NCBI GenBank assembly: GCA_023138975.1 | Contig: JAGLON010000023.1 | Span: 90,518 to 154,517 of the forward strand | Direction: 5' to 3' | DNA from: Candidatus Zixiibacteriota bacterium | Lineage (GTDB): Bacteria; Zixibacteria; MSB-5A5; GN15; JAAZOE01 | DNA length: 64,000 nucleotides | Shown here: positions 9,517-18,802 of the stretch, one piece after another | Layout of the letters: the number at the start of each line of letters is the position of its first letter | Position numbering within the stretch: position 1 is the first letter of the stretch | Program-made: the position numbers and the translations under genes | Notes under the pieces: model-generated | Told to the model about the DNA's origin: nothing | The model's database searches: none | Seen by the model: the letters and a program-made list of their open reading frames with translations, nothing else

Positions 9517-10653
9517 ATGAAGGCTCGTTTTATATATATCGCTCTTTTGTTAATTGCCTTGTGCTCACTCCTCGCGCCTGGAAGCGGGCGCGCCCAGGGT
9601 ACCGACCTTCCCGATGTCGAGATGGTTATCAACAACTATGATTACATGATCTCATTATTTCCGGATGATTATGAAAATCGTCGTCAAGCCATTCGGGCCT
9701 GTTCAACAATAGTAAGTGAGTCTGAAGAACTCAAAGCATTCTGGGACGAGCAAGGTGATATTGTCCTCTATTATCTTTCATACTATTCCGGAATAAATTG
9801 GGTAGAGCCTGAATTCAATATTTATCTCGTAAAATATTTCCCCGATTTCGCCGCTCATAATCCAATGACAATCCCCTTGGCAGGCAAGAAAAACGGCAAC
9901 CAGATAATTGCCGTACCGGAAGGGCTTTCTCATTATATAACGCTGTTTCAGCAGTTGTCACGACGCTTACTTGAGCAAACATCGTATCCGGGCGCTTCGC
10001 AGTATTTTATCTCCGGACATCCGCTCATGAGAAAATCACCGAGAAGGTTTGACAATCTCGCTAATCTGCTTGCTCTACGAACCCTGTCCGATTTTACTAA
10101 TGTCGATTCTGTGTTAACGGTATTTAAATCTGCCCATTGGAAAAATCGAGAACCGGGACAGGAAGTATTGTTTAATTATTTTTGGGAAAAATGGAATCTC
10201 TCGGCTGATTCGACTCTGGCTGCCTATATAGCGGCCGAACCGTACGGTTCACGAGTCGTTGCCATGACTCGCCCCCCGGCTCGAAAACGCACGCAACAGA
10301 CCGGATGGGGAGATCATCAACTGCAGGCTCCTACGGCCGGAAGGCTGGGCTTCTCGGTTGTCAAAAATCGAGGTGGCTTCTATCGGGTCGTTGATATTGA
10401 CAGTCTTAAGCTTGCCTTTGCCTCAGGTTTACGCGTCGACGATCTTATCCGCAACATTGATGGCGCCTCAGCACGCAACATCAAACAACTCTTTTCCAAA
10501 GTCCTGGAGAAGCTCGACAATGGTGTTCATATCAACATCGTCCGCAATGATGAACCAGATGCCGTAATAATCTATCCCTGGACTGATATTCCATATCCCA
10601 AAGAATACATCCCTGTCGAACAATATCCAGAAGATTCTACCGATAACCAATAG
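9517..10653 (+). CDS. Secreted protein with C-terminal PDZ domain
   Basis: This 378-residue protein has a signal peptide (about residues 1-26, ending GRAQG), an alpha-rich middle without recognised motifs, and a PDZ-like domain around residues 275-345 (GRLGFSVVKN..., ASGLRVDDLIRNIDG, VHINIVR). No protease domain or catalytic triad is visible, so it is more likely a binding or adaptor protein in the periplasm than a DegP-type protease. It follows the membrane-protein gene by 15 bases and is probably cotranscribed. AGGA directly precedes the ATG. Confidence 0.65.
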   Translation: MKARFIYIALLLIALCSLLAPGSGRAQGTDLPDVEMVINNYDYMISLFPDDYENRRQAIRACSTIVSESEELKAFWDEQGDIVLYYLSYYSGINWVEPEFNIYLVKYFPDFAAHNPMTIPLAGKKNGNQIIAVPEGLSHYITLFQQLSRRLLEQTSYPGASQYFISGHPLMRKSPRRFDNLANLLALRTLSDFTNVDSVLTVFKSAHWKNREPGQEVLFNYFWEKWNLSADSTLAAYIAAEPYGSRVVAMTRPPARKRTQQTGWGDHQLQAPTAGRLGFSVVKNRGGFYRVVDIDSLKLAFASGLRVDDLIRNIDGASARNIKQLFSKVLEKLDNGVHINIVRNDEPDAVIIYPWTDIPYPKEYIPVEQYPEDSTDNQ

Positions 10654-10831
10654 TCAGATTGTTTGGACTCTGGCAGCCCTGAAAGTTAAAAAGTCTATTC
10701 ATCTAACCACCCATAGTTTATTTTTCTCACAAAATCCTTAAAAAATAAGGCTCTATCGGCTTTTTATGTTAATAATAAAAAAGCTCGACCGATAATTTTT
10801 ATAGTGATTATATTTGGGAGAATCATACATC

Positions 10832-11572
10832 ATGGCAGCAACTATTTCATTAGTCGAGCGCAAAAAGTTTAATGACACTCAGGTTCATGCCGTAGCCAAC
10901 AATATTTGGTGGGTGGGGTACAAAGAAAACGGTAATAAATGCCTGCACAATCCGTATTTATTAGTGGATGGTGAGGAATCGGTTCTCATCAATCCCGGTT
11001 CTCGAGCGGAAAATCATTATAAGATAACTCGTGATAAGATTTCCTCTATCGTTGATATTTCAACTATCAAATCTATAATTCTGCTTCATCATGATCCGGA
11101 ACGATGCGCATCGGTGTCATTGTTTGAGGGTATTGTGGATAGAAACGTTCGGATTTACGCACCCTCTCCTGTAGCCAGCTCAATAAAATTCTATGGGTGC
11201 AATCACCCTGTTATTTCACTGGATGCAGGTGATAGTATTATTCTCAAATCCGGACGAACAATAAATTACTATAAAACTCCTCAACTCAATTTTGCCGGCT
11301 CGGGGATGCTTCATGACGCGGCTTCCGGGACTCTCTTTACCGGTAATATCTTCAAGTGCAAAACCGACAACTGGGATTTGTACGCTCAAGCCAATGCATG
11401 GGACGATATTGCCTTATGTAGCACTGAGTGCCCCAAAAAGGCTTTTCATCAAACTCTAAATAAAATAGACCGCTTATTGCCGCAAAGAATCTGCCCTCAC
11501 CGGGGCCCAATAATCGAGGAAAATATCGATAAATTCCTCAAGGCCGCGCGCAATATTTCATTTAGTGATTAG
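10832..11572 (+). CDS. ODP-like diiron metallo-beta-lactamase-fold protein
   Basis: The 246-residue product has the metallo-beta-lactamase fold seen in flavodiiron proteins but lacks a flavodoxin domain. The metal motif is H86-x-D88-P-E90, resembling the HxDPD of oxygen-binding diiron proteins (ODP). Further candidate ligands are H125 and H223 (CPHRGP). The segment SGTLFTGNIF carries N172 where flavodiiron enzymes have a bridging Asp. ODP of Treponema denticola is an oxygen sensor linked to chemotaxis, and a cheW gene lies 650 bases downstream here. The ATG at 10832 is preferred, with GGGAG 11 bases upstream; an upstream TTG is possible. Oxygen sensing is inferred. Confidence 0.7.
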   Translation: MAATISLVERKKFNDTQVHAVANNIWWVGYKENGNKCLHNPYLLVDGEESVLINPGSRAENHYKITRDKISSIVDISTIKSIILLHHDPERCASVSLFEGIVDRNVRIYAPSPVASSIKFYGCNHPVISLDAGDSIILKSGRTINYYKTPQLNFAGSGMLHDAASGTLFTGNIFKCKTDNWDLYAQANAWDDIALCSTECPKKAFHQTLNKIDRLLPQRICPHRGPIIEENIDKFLKAARNISFSD

Positions 11573-11613
11573 CAGGCAAAGCTGTAAAAAACTCAGATGC
11601 TAGACTATTAGAA

Positions 11614-11997
11614 TCAAGAACCAGTAAAAAGCGCTATCCTGATTCCAAACTGATTTATCGGTTCAGCTTCAAAAGTACTGTGAATTCTCTGGTAGTTCAA
11701 GGACATCGACTTGTAAATCGGTTTGACAATCGACAATTCTAAATAATAATCATATTCCTTGGCAAAGTCATCTCTCCAATTGAAATCACCAGTAAATTCG
11801 AATATAAAATTTGTACCGATTGTAAACTCATTAATAGAAATAACCTGCAGAGTTGTTCCCTGGTTTTTACCAGCATCATCCACATTTTTAAAATACGAAA
11901 TCTCGTTGGTAAACGGTGTAACCGACTGAGCCATAGAAGGTGACCACATTGCCAATAAAGCCGAAAAGACCAAAACTGTGCATATCAACTGTTTCAT
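11614..11997 (-). CDS. Small secreted beta-rich protein
   Basis: The 127-residue product starts with a clear signal peptide (MKQLICTVLVFSALLAMWSPSMAQ). It continues with alternating beta-type sequence and ends in FGIRIALFTGS, which could be an outer-membrane strand. I recognise no family. AAGGATGG precedes the chosen ATG; a longer reading from 12045 would hide the signal peptide and is rejected. It is transcribed toward the ODP-like gene. Confidence 0.55.
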   Translation of the reverse strand: MKQLICTVLVFSALLAMWSPSMAQSVTPFTNEISYFKNVDDAGKNQGTTLQVISINEFTIGTNFIFEFTGDFNWRDDFAKEYDYYLELSIVKPIYKSMSLNYQRIHSTFEAEPINQFGIRIALFTGS

Positions 11998-12226
11998 AAT
12001 TAAACCATCCTTATAGAATTGTAGCTGCGATATCAAGGGAAGCAATAATATATAGTTTCACTCAGAAAATCAAGACTAAATAGTCCGGTATATTTAGAAT
12101 TACTGCCCTAAAAACTGTCTGAAATATCTCAATGCAATCTGCACTTATTATATGAAGAATTTCTGGGATTTTCCGATGATATTAGTAATTGATAGTGACC
12201 TCTAAAAGGGGAATGGAGATAGAGAC

Positions 12227-12727
12227 ATGGCCGAAAATGAAAATACCGCGAATGTAACCGCCGATGAACTATTACAGTTAGTCAGCTTCAAAATTGGCTC
12301 CGAAGAGTACGGTATTGATATACTGAAAGTCCAGGAAATTAACCGTATGCCGGACATTACAAAAGTTCCGCAGGCGGCCCACTACGTTGATGGTGTGATT
12401 AATCTCCGTGGAAAAGTTATTCCGATTATTAATACCAGGCGGAAATTTTCTCTTGATGAAAAGGACCATGACAAGGACACGCGTATTGTCGTTGTAGATA
12501 TTAACAGTGAAGTCATCGGCCTTATTGTCGATTCGGTCAACGAAGTTTTACGTATTCCGAATTCTATTGTCGAACCTCCGCCGAATGTCACCATTGATTC
12601 TGGCGCCGATTATATTACCGGTGTTGCCCGCCTCGAAGATCGGTTGTTAATCCTGCTCGACCTGGGCAAACTGGTAGGCGATACAGCCGAGCAGATGTCC
12701 GAAATAACCGAAGAAGTGTTTGCGTAA
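12227..12727 (+). CDS. cheW: Chemotaxis coupling protein CheW
   Basis: The 166-residue single-domain protein matches CheW along its length: LVSFKIGSEEYGIDILKVQEI at residues 18-38, then VDGVINLRGKVIPIIN, then the conserved IGLIVDSVNEVLRI. CheW links chemoreceptors to the CheA kinase. Two chemoreceptors lie 14-18 kb away in this window, but no CheA, CheY, CheB or CheR is seen, so those must be elsewhere. GGAG precedes the ATG and an intrinsic terminator follows, so it appears monocistronic. The ODP-like gene upstream suggests an oxygen-related input. Confidence 0.95.
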   Translation: MAENENTANVTADELLQLVSFKIGSEEYGIDILKVQEINRMPDITKVPQAAHYVDGVINLRGKVIPIINTRRKFSLDEKDHDKDTRIVVVDINSEVIGLIVDSVNEVLRIPNSIVEPPPNVTIDSGADYITGVARLEDRLLILLDLGKLVGDTAEQMSEITEEVFA

Positions 12728-12749
12728 GATGTGTTCTTATAAATAATGA

Positions 12750-12776
12750 AAAGCCCCGCTCACCGGGGCTTTTTTT
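12750..12776 (+). terminator. Intrinsic terminator after cheW
   Basis: A 9-bp stem (AAAGCCCCG with CGGGGCTTT), a 5-nt loop and a run of seven T lie 22 bases after the cheW stop codon. Confidence 0.9.
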
Positions 12777-12866
12777 ATATTGATTGACGAAAGTTACAGT
12801 CTTTTCTTAAGTGCGAGCAAGAACCCGGCGGGATATGCCGATACCGATAACAACACGGATGTTATA

Positions 12867-13859
12867 ATGAAAAATCTAAACAGTAAAAAAATATTAGTCA
12901 CCGGAGCCAGCGGGTTTATCGGCTCGCATGTCACGGAGTTGCTTTTAGAGGCCGGCGCCCGCGTTACCGCCTTCGTCCGCTACACATCTTCAGGACAAGC
13001 AGGTTTTTTAGATGAATTCAAAAACGATTGCCCGAAAAGGCTAAAAATTATCCGCGGCGATATACGAAACCGTGATGACGTCTGCCGCGCGGCAAAAGGC
13101 AACGATATCATCATCAATCTGGCGGCACAAATTGCTATACCGTATTCGTACCTTGCTCCCGATGATTTTTTAGATGTTAATGCCGGGGGATTCCTAAACG
13201 TTTATCATGCGGCCTGTGAGTATAAAATCAAACGAGTCGTGCAGCTTTCCACATCTGAGGTCTATGGATCGGCGCAATATGTCCCGATTGATGAAAAACA
13301 CCCCATTGTCGCGCAATCACCATACTCCGCCTCAAAAATTTCAGCGGACAAGTTGGCGGAATCATTTTTCCGGTCATTTGCCTTTCCGGTTGTAACCGCC
13401 CGACCGTTTAATACCTACGGTCCGCGTCAGTCAGCCAGAGCCGTGATCCCGACTATAATCCTTCAAGCTCTGACAAAAAAGACGATTAAGCTGGGCAATA
13501 TCGATACCCGCCGGGATATGAATTTCGTACTTGATACCGCCTCGGCCTTAATAAAAATTGCGCTGTCATCTAAGGGAACCGGAGGAGTTTATAACCTATG
13601 CACCGGTATCGATATTTCAATCGGAGAAATAGTCGCCATTGTCGAGGATATCATGGGTAAAAAACTGACCATTAAAACCGAGCGGAAACGGGTTCGTCCG
13701 AAGAAATCGGAAGTTACCCGATTGATGGGCGACGGCTCTCTGGCTGACAGAACTTTCCGCCTGAAAAAACGTACCGATATCCGTAAGGGTCTCAAACAGA
13801 CCATTGTCTATTTCGAAAAACGTATTAAGACTTTAAACAAAGAGGATTATCAACTCTGA
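12867..13859 (+). CDS. NAD-dependent epimerase/dehydratase (extended SDR)
   Basis: The 330-residue product has the NAD-binding motif GASGFIGS (residues 13-20), a TSEVYGSA catalytic Ser/Thr segment, and Y153-x-x-x-K157 (SPYSASK). It resembles GDP-mannose or dTDP-glucose 4,6-dehydratases and UDP-sugar epimerases. It overlaps the following nucleotidyltransferase by one base (TGATG), so the pair is translationally coupled in a sugar-nucleotide cassette for surface polysaccharide. The ATG at 12867 was chosen because it places the Rossmann motif normally; an upstream extension would run into the cheW terminator. The exact substrate is unknown. Confidence 0.85.
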   Translation: MKNLNSKKILVTGASGFIGSHVTELLLEAGARVTAFVRYTSSGQAGFLDEFKNDCPKRLKIIRGDIRNRDDVCRAAKGNDIIINLAAQIAIPYSYLAPDDFLDVNAGGFLNVYHAACEYKIKRVVQLSTSEVYGSAQYVPIDEKHPIVAQSPYSASKISADKLAESFFRSFAFPVVTARPFNTYGPRQSARAVIPTIILQALTKKTIKLGNIDTRRDMNFVLDTASALIKIALSSKGTGGVYNLCTGIDISIGEIVAIVEDIMGKKLTIKTERKRVRPKKSEVTRLMGDGSLADRTFRLKKRTDIRKGLKQTIVYFEKRIKTLNKEDYQL

Positions 13860-14593
13860 TGAAGGCCGTTATTTTGGCGGGAGGCAAAGGCTCCCGACTG
13901 GAACCATTCACGCATGTCTTTCCCAAGCCGTTGATGCCTTTGGGAAACCAACCGATTCTAAATATAGTCCTTCGCCAATTGGCTTATGCCGGTATTGACG
14001 AAGCGGTGATAACTGTCGGTCATCAGGCCTCAAAGTTTATAAAAATGGTCACGGCTGCAGGTGACTTCGACCTTAAAATCAGGTATTCCGAAGAAAAAAG
14101 ACCGATGGGGACCGCCGGGCCGCTGAAACTGATTAAAGGACTCGGTACGGATTTTATTGTAATGAACGGAGATATTTTAAGCGATATAAATTTCAAAAAG
14201 TTCATCGCTTTTCATAAAAAAAACAAAGCGCTGGCGACTATTGCTTCCTTCCAACGAACTATGAATATTGATTTTGGAGTTATCAAAGCCGACGGCAATA
14301 AAGTCGTTGATTACATCGAAAAACCCGTTCATGATTATCTGGTTTCAATGGGTATCTATGCCTTTAAAAAAGAGGTTTTGCAATATATTCCCAAAAACCG
14401 CCGCTTCGATTTTCCCGAATTGGTAAAAAAACTCTTGAAAGCGGGAGAATCACCAGCCGTATATCATCATAAAGGAGAATGGCTTGATATTGGCCGTCCG
14501 GATGATTATAAAAACGCGATTAGTCTCTTTTTTAAAAAAAGCAAACATTTTCTTAGAACAAGCGGTAAATCATTCAACCGCCGAAGTCGATAA
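13859..14593 (+). CDS. Sugar-1-phosphate nucleotidyltransferase
   Basis: The 244-residue protein has the signature LAGGKGSRLEPFT...FPKPLMPLGNQPIL at its N-terminus and VMNGDILSDI (the metal-binding Asp) near residue 100. It ends after GEWLDIGRPDDY, as in mannose-1-phosphate guanylyl- and glucose-1-phosphate thymidylyl-type enzymes. It activates a sugar phosphate with an NTP. It lacks a hexapeptide acyltransferase tail, so it is a short single-domain form. Its one-base overlap with the upstream epimerase suggests the two act on the same nucleotide sugar. Confidence 0.88.
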   Translation: MKAVILAGGKGSRLEPFTHVFPKPLMPLGNQPILNIVLRQLAYAGIDEAVITVGHQASKFIKMVTAAGDFDLKIRYSEEKRPMGTAGPLKLIKGLGTDFIVMNGDILSDINFKKFIAFHKKNKALATIASFQRTMNIDFGVIKADGNKVVDYIEKPVHDYLVSMGIYAFKKEVLQYIPKNRRFDFPELVKKLLKAGESPAVYHHKGEWLDIGRPDDYKNAISLFFKKSKHFLRTSGKSFNRRSR

Positions 14594-14645
14594 TACTATA
14601 GATACGAGAACTTCGGAATTCTAATGATTTTTTAAGGTGCCAAAT

Positions 14646-15611
14646 ATGAATTTTCTTATCACCGGCGGAGCCGGATTCATCGGTTCAAATCTCGCCCACG
14701 CTCTCATCAAGCGAGGCGATTCCGTCAGAATTTTAGATAATTTCTCTACTGGCCGTAAAGCTAATATCGAACCTATTATGGATAAGATCGAGGTCGTTGA
14801 AGGAGATATCCGCGATAATTGGACTGTAGCAGAATCGATGAAAGATATCGATTATGTCCTGCACCATGCGGCCATGCCATCTGTCATTAAAACCGTTCAG
14901 AACCCGCTTACGGCTAACGCGATCAATATCACCGGAATGTTGAATGTTCTCGAAGCCGCCCGGCATGCAAATGTCAAACGCGTTGTCTTCGCCTGCTCAT
15001 CGGCCATCTATGGAGATTCCGAGATACTGCCAAAAGTTGAAACCATGAAACCGGAACCGATGTCTCCCTACGCCATAAATAAACTTACAGGTGAGTATTA
15101 CTGCCAAGTCTATAACCAGCTATATGGGCTAGAAACGGTGTCGCTTAGGTATTTCAATGTCTTCGGCCCTCGTCAGGATCCGGCCAGCCAATATTCGGCG
15201 GTAATTCCGCTGTTTATTAAAGCGGTGTTAAGTGGAAATTCTCCGACAATATTCGGGGACGGCGAACAATCCCGGGACTTCATATATATCGACAATGTAG
15301 TATCGGCTAACCTGAAAGCCTGCGAGGCACCCCTCGCTCCGGGAGGTTGTTTCAATATCGGTGGCGGCAAACGCCTGACCTTGAATGAGACCCTGAAAAT
15401 CATTTCTGATATCGTCGGTAAAGAAATCAAAGCCAACTATGTCGATTCACGCCCCGGAGATATTCGTCATTCGGGAGCCGATATTTCGGAGGCAATTGAT
15501 AAGCTCGGTTTTAGTGTGGATTATAGTTTTAAAGACGGATTAAAAGAGACCGTCAACTGGTTCTCTAATATATTTCTGTCAAATACTCCCGTCGGCGGCA
15601 TTAAGATATAA
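14646..15611 (+). CDS. UDP-sugar 4-epimerase-like protein (GalE/WbpP type)
   Basis: The 321-residue extended SDR has GGAGFIG (G7, G10, G13), CSSAIYGD, and Y142-x-x-x-K146 (SPYAINK). RYFNVFGPRQDP and the C-terminal RPGDIRHSGADI closely follow UDP-GlcNAc 4-epimerase WbpP and UDP-glucuronate epimerase-like enzymes. It likely makes a UDP-hexose for surface glycans. AAGG at proper spacing supports the ATG at 14646; a GTG nine bases earlier is possible but worse. It is the third gene of the sugar cassette, 52 bases after the nucleotidyltransferase, and is closed by a terminator. Confidence 0.88.
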   Translation: MNFLITGGAGFIGSNLAHALIKRGDSVRILDNFSTGRKANIEPIMDKIEVVEGDIRDNWTVAESMKDIDYVLHHAAMPSVIKTVQNPLTANAINITGMLNVLEAARHANVKRVVFACSSAIYGDSEILPKVETMKPEPMSPYAINKLTGEYYCQVYNQLYGLETVSLRYFNVFGPRQDPASQYSAVIPLFIKAVLSGNSPTIFGDGEQSRDFIYIDNVVSANLKACEAPLAPGGCFNIGGGKRLTLNETLKIISDIVGKEIKANYVDSRPGDIRHSGADISEAIDKLGFSVDYSFKDGLKETVNWFSNIFLSNTPVGGIKI

Positions 15612-15631
15612 GAATTTTAAATTACTATCTT

Positions 15632-15659
15632 AAAAAGGGAGGCCTTTGCCTCCCTTTTT
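15632..15659 (+). terminator. Intrinsic terminator closing the sugar cassette
   Basis: A 12-bp stem (AAAAAGGGAGGC with GCCTCCCTTTTT), a 4-nt loop and a terminal T-run lie 20 bases past the epimerase stop. Confidence 0.9.
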
Positions 15660-15793
15660 CTATTTTAATAACCTTCGGCCTGTAACTACTCCCAACTCCT
15701 AACATATCTCAATTTTAAACTTTTTAACATTTTTACCATGCACCTTTTCAATGGGTAAGCCGTATACAAAGTATTAATTGACAGGGGACAAAC

Positions 15794-16504
15794 ATGAACA
15801 CGTTAGAACAAAAATTTTCGCGGATTTCCGGCGGCCGAATTTTGGATGTGGCAACCGGCGAAGGCGGATTTATTCAAATGCTCAAAGAGTCTCTTAGGGA
15901 CTTTGATGAGTTTATCGGCGTTGATATTATTGACACCAAATTCAACAAGGCGAAAGAAACTTTTGAGGGTGATAACATCAGCTTTGCCAAAATGGACGGC
16001 GCCAAACTGGCTTTTGACGACAACAGCTTTGATACGGTTTCGATAAGCAATTCACTCCATCACATGGGCGATATCAATAAAACCCTGAAGGAAATGAATC
16101 GCGTCCTCAAACCGGGCGGTAATTTTATTATATTTGAGGTCTTCAGGGATAATCAAACGGGACCGCAACTCAATCACGTGGACCTGCATCATTGGTGGGC
16201 CAAAGTCAACCGGCTTGAGGGCATTACCCATAACCCGACTTTGACAAGACCGGAGATTGAGCACTTTGCCAAAAACCTAAACCTCTCCTCCATCGAAACT
16301 GTTGAGTACTTCTATGCGGAAGAGGATCAGGAAGACGATGAAACATTGACATATATTTATAAAACTATCGATGAATATATTGACAAATTGAATAAACGAC
16401 CCGATTCGGACCATCTTATCGAAGAAGGATTGGCAATCAAAGGACGAATCCAGAACAGCGGCTTTGCCTGGGCGACCGAATTAGCCATTATTGGAATCAA
16501 ATAA
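15794..16504 (+). CDS. Class I SAM-dependent methyltransferase
   Basis: The 236-residue protein has motif I ILDVATGEGGF (about residues 16-26), an acidic motif II (FIGVDII), the AFDDNSFDTVSISNSLHH region, and RVLKPGGNFIIFEVFRD. This is the Methyltransf_11/UbiE-like pattern. No substrate-specific domain is visible. GGGGA lies ahead of the ATG. It stands alone between the sugar cassette and the sigma-factor genes. A small-molecule substrate is likely, but the reaction is unknown. Confidence 0.85.
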   Translation: MNTLEQKFSRISGGRILDVATGEGGFIQMLKESLRDFDEFIGVDIIDTKFNKAKETFEGDNISFAKMDGAKLAFDDNSFDTVSISNSLHHMGDINKTLKEMNRVLKPGGNFIIFEVFRDNQTGPQLNHVDLHHWWAKVNRLEGITHNPTLTRPEIEHFAKNLNLSSIETVEYFYAEEDQEDDETLTYIYKTIDEYIDKLNKRPDSDHLIEEGLAIKGRIQNSGFAWATELAIIGIK

Positions 16505-16567
16505 TTAAAACAACTAACCAGTTATCGTCCTTCTTCCTTGTTCATATTTAACTCGCTGATTGGCAGT

Positions 16568-16600
16568 AAAAACCCCGAAGCAACCTGAGTTGTTCCGGGG
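16568..16600 (-). terminator. Intrinsic terminator after the DUF6249-like gene
   Basis: A 12-bp stem with one mismatch and one G-T pair (16573-16584 with 16589-16600) has a CTGA/TCAG tetraloop. It is followed on the minus strand by TTTTT (16568-16572). Confidence 0.8.
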
Positions 16601-16636
16601 CCGGTGTAGAAAACAGTTTTGACAATGCAGTAACAA

Positions 16637-17029
16637 TTACTGCGGCACGTCATCTCTGTTTATAGGTTCATTTTCATTATTTGCAGGCGGAAAGGGACTG
16701 TTTTTTCTCATTATACCGTCAATGAAATAGAATAAAAGCAACCCTACTCCAGCGGCCAAAAGCATAACACCGAGAATAGTTTCACCTTCAATATAAACCG
16801 GCAGCATTCTGATGACCAACATTGCGCCACCGACTAAAACAAACACGATTCCCCATTTTAACGACGACGAAGTAAACTTACCCATCGTGTTGCTGCCTAA
16901 TATCTTAACTCTCTCATCAACCATTCCTTTTTCAATTAATTTAGTTTTTAACCGGTACTCCATCCACCATTTCAAAACTAATGCAAAGACACCGAATATC
17001 ACCGGTACAATAATCACTTCAGTAGGCAT
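16637..17029 (-). CDS. Small membrane protein, DUF6249-like
   Basis: The 130-residue protein has an N-terminal helix (VIIVPVIFGVFALVLKWW), a charged stretch containing LIEKGMVDERVKIL, and two further helices near residues 58-75 and 84-103. It ends in a polar tail. This layout and the divergent ECF sigma/anti-sigma neighbours match what I know of the DUF6249 family, often found beside sigma-70 family genes. AAAGGAG precedes the ATG and a terminator follows. It may belong to the same envelope-stress module; function is unknown. Confidence 0.6.
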   Translation of the reverse strand: MPTEVIIVPVIFGVFALVLKWWMEYRLKTKLIEKGMVDERVKILGSNTMGKFTSSSLKWGIVFVLVGGAMLVIRMLPVYIEGETILGVMLLAAGVGLLLFYFIDGIMRKNSPFPPANNENEPINRDDVPQ

Positions 17030-17164
17030 AATTAACTCCTTTGGTTCAATTCAACTTTTGTTTTCTAATCTATGAGACCGGCTTGCGGGAAAAAAGTTGC
17101 TGTTTTTTTATTAAAATATACTGCAACATTTGCTTTCTTATACTGTCTCATTAGGTAAGGATTT

Positions 17165-17731
17165 ATGGCAGATCAAAGAGCTCTTGTTGAACAGATTTTG
17201 GCCGGTGACAATAAGGCCTTCAAGACGTTAATTACTGATAACCAACGTCTTGTCAGTCATGTTGTCTTTCGGATGATAAGGCCGGGGCCGGATCAAGAGG
17301 ATATCTGTCAGGAGGTATTTATCAAGGTGTATCAGAATCTCGACCGATTCCGTTTCGATTCCAAACTCTCAACCTGGATAGCCCGCATCGCCTATACATC
17401 CTGCCTGAATTTCCTTGATAAGAAGAAACTGCCGCTCTATGACGACCTCGGTGACGAGGGTCAGAGTTTTGAACCGGTCGGAAAAGAAGCCGATCGGCCG
17501 GATTTTCGTTTTGAAGAAAGCGAAGTATCCGATATATTAAAAGCAGAGATAGATGATATCCCACCGGTGTATCGGACGATTGTGACGCTCTACCATCTGG
17601 ATCAGATGAGTTACGCCGAAATCGCCAAGATAATGAAAATGCCGGAAGGAACTGTGAAAAGCTATCTCTTCCGCGCCAGAAAACTACTGAAGGAAAAACT
17701 TCTGGCCAAATACAAACGGGAGGAATTGTGA
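17165..17731 (+). CDS. ECF-type RNA polymerase sigma factor
   Basis: The 188-residue protein carries sigma region 2 (RPGPDQEDICQEVFIKVYQNL...STWIARIAY) and region 4 (PPVYRTIVTLYHLDQMSYAEIAKIMKMPEGTVKSYLFRARKLL) with a clear helix-turn-helix. Regions 1 and 3 are absent, as is usual for the extracytoplasmic-function group. AAGGA precedes the ATG. The stop overlaps the anti-sigma start (GTGA), so the two are translationally coupled and the sigma is probably held inactive by that partner until an envelope signal arrives. The regulon is unknown. Confidence 0.95.
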   Translation: MADQRALVEQILAGDNKAFKTLITDNQRLVSHVVFRMIRPGPDQEDICQEVFIKVYQNLDRFRFDSKLSTWIARIAYTSCLNFLDKKKLPLYDDLGDEGQSFEPVGKEADRPDFRFEESEVSDILKAEIDDIPPVYRTIVTLYHLDQMSYAEIAKIMKMPEGTVKSYLFRARKLLKEKLLAKYKREEL

Positions 17732-18258
17732 GTCATTTAACCGACGAACAAATTCAGGACTTTATTGACAATAATCTTGACCCATCCGGGGATATAGCTG
17801 GACATCTACATTCCTGTAAAAAATGTCAACAAGAAGTCGAAAACTACAAAGCCCTGTTTGCGGGACTTAATACCGAGCCGGAGATGACTCTGTCGGCCGA
17901 TTTTGCTGATATGGTTATGGACCAGCTTCCCGAAGTAGAATTTGAATCCTCAGCCAGTACACAACCGGCCAAAATCCGTGAGTCATTTGTATTCGGTATG
18001 GTGGTTTGTATCATGATGATTACCGGTTTATATTTCCTTGATGTTTTTTCTTTTATAGGCACCCAGTTGAGCAGCCTTGCACTATCTGATCTTGGCACTG
18101 GAGAAAAATTCAACACCGCCCGAGAATTTCTATCTGGTTACGGTAAATTACCGCTCATGATATTCTTCATCCTGCTAACGATGGGATTCGTCGGCGGACT
18201 TGATAAATTTATTAAATCCCGCCGGGACAGAACCGGACTCCGCTCCTTCATGGTTTGA
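17728..18258 (+). CDS. Membrane-bound anti-sigma factor (zf-HC2 type)
   Basis: The 176-residue protein has the zinc-binding anti-sigma motif H26-x3-C30-x2-C33 (HLHSCKKC). A membrane helix lies at about residues 90-110 and a second near 140-158. The zf-HC2 domain binds the ECF sigma encoded just upstream. The start is GTG, overlapping the sigma stop by four bases, with GGGAGG well placed upstream. No large periplasmic sensor domain is present, only about 30 residues between the helices. Confidence 0.88.
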   Translation: MSHLTDEQIQDFIDNNLDPSGDIAGHLHSCKKCQQEVENYKALFAGLNTEPEMTLSADFADMVMDQLPEVEFESSASTQPAKIRESFVFGMVVCIMMITGLYFLDVFSFIGTQLSSLALSDLGTGEKFNTAREFLSGYGKLPLMIFFILLTMGFVGGLDKFIKSRRDRTGLRSFMV

Positions 18259-18802
18259 TTAAAATAGTACAAGGTCAGGTCCCCTTAGGCTATAGTCCCA
18301 ACCAGTGGAGGTTGTGTGTGTTAATTTTATTAAACTACCAAATGGGTTCGTTTTCCATATAAACATATATTTCTTAGATAAATTTCTTTAAATATTCACA
18401 GAATCGGATATCATTCTTGACGTTACGGCGAATTGGCTTCACTCGTCTGCGACGAGTACCTTACGTTTGCTCATTTTTAAAGTGTTTTTCATTTGGTGGT
18501 TGGCTCTTATTTGGTTTTTACTGGCGGGCATAGGAATCTCCCAACAGGTATAGTTTTAGTCATTCAATGAAGGAGGCGATTCCAGATTTAGGGGCAAGTT
18601 GGTAGTGAAAATGTAAATTAGGTAGATGTGGATGGCCAGTTGAATAGAATTGTCACCACAGAATGAAATCAAAGTAACGCACTAGATGGATGCGGTACTA
18701 CGTGGGTATCGCCATACTGACAACGACTGGAATATATCCTTGCAGCCCTATACATTATAGGCTATCACATGGATCGTAACTAACTATAATAACGTCACTC
18801 AA
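18259..18802. other. Intergenic region without a recognisable gene
   Basis: No convincing gene is visible in these 544 bases. There is a perfect short hairpin at 18441-18457 (ACTCGTC, loop TGC, GACGAGT). A minus-strand reading around it gives a short Arg-rich stretch with stops in each frame, which could be a decayed small gene. A start-less reading like this is too weak to call. Confidence 0.4.

Noticed and set aside
9315-9635. Long antisense reading across the Pro-rich tail
   Set aside because: It mirrors the low-complexity tail of the plus-strand membrane gene and has no ribosome site.
18259-18802. Decayed Arg-rich small gene
   Set aside because: Stops occur in all frames and no homology could be recognised by eye.
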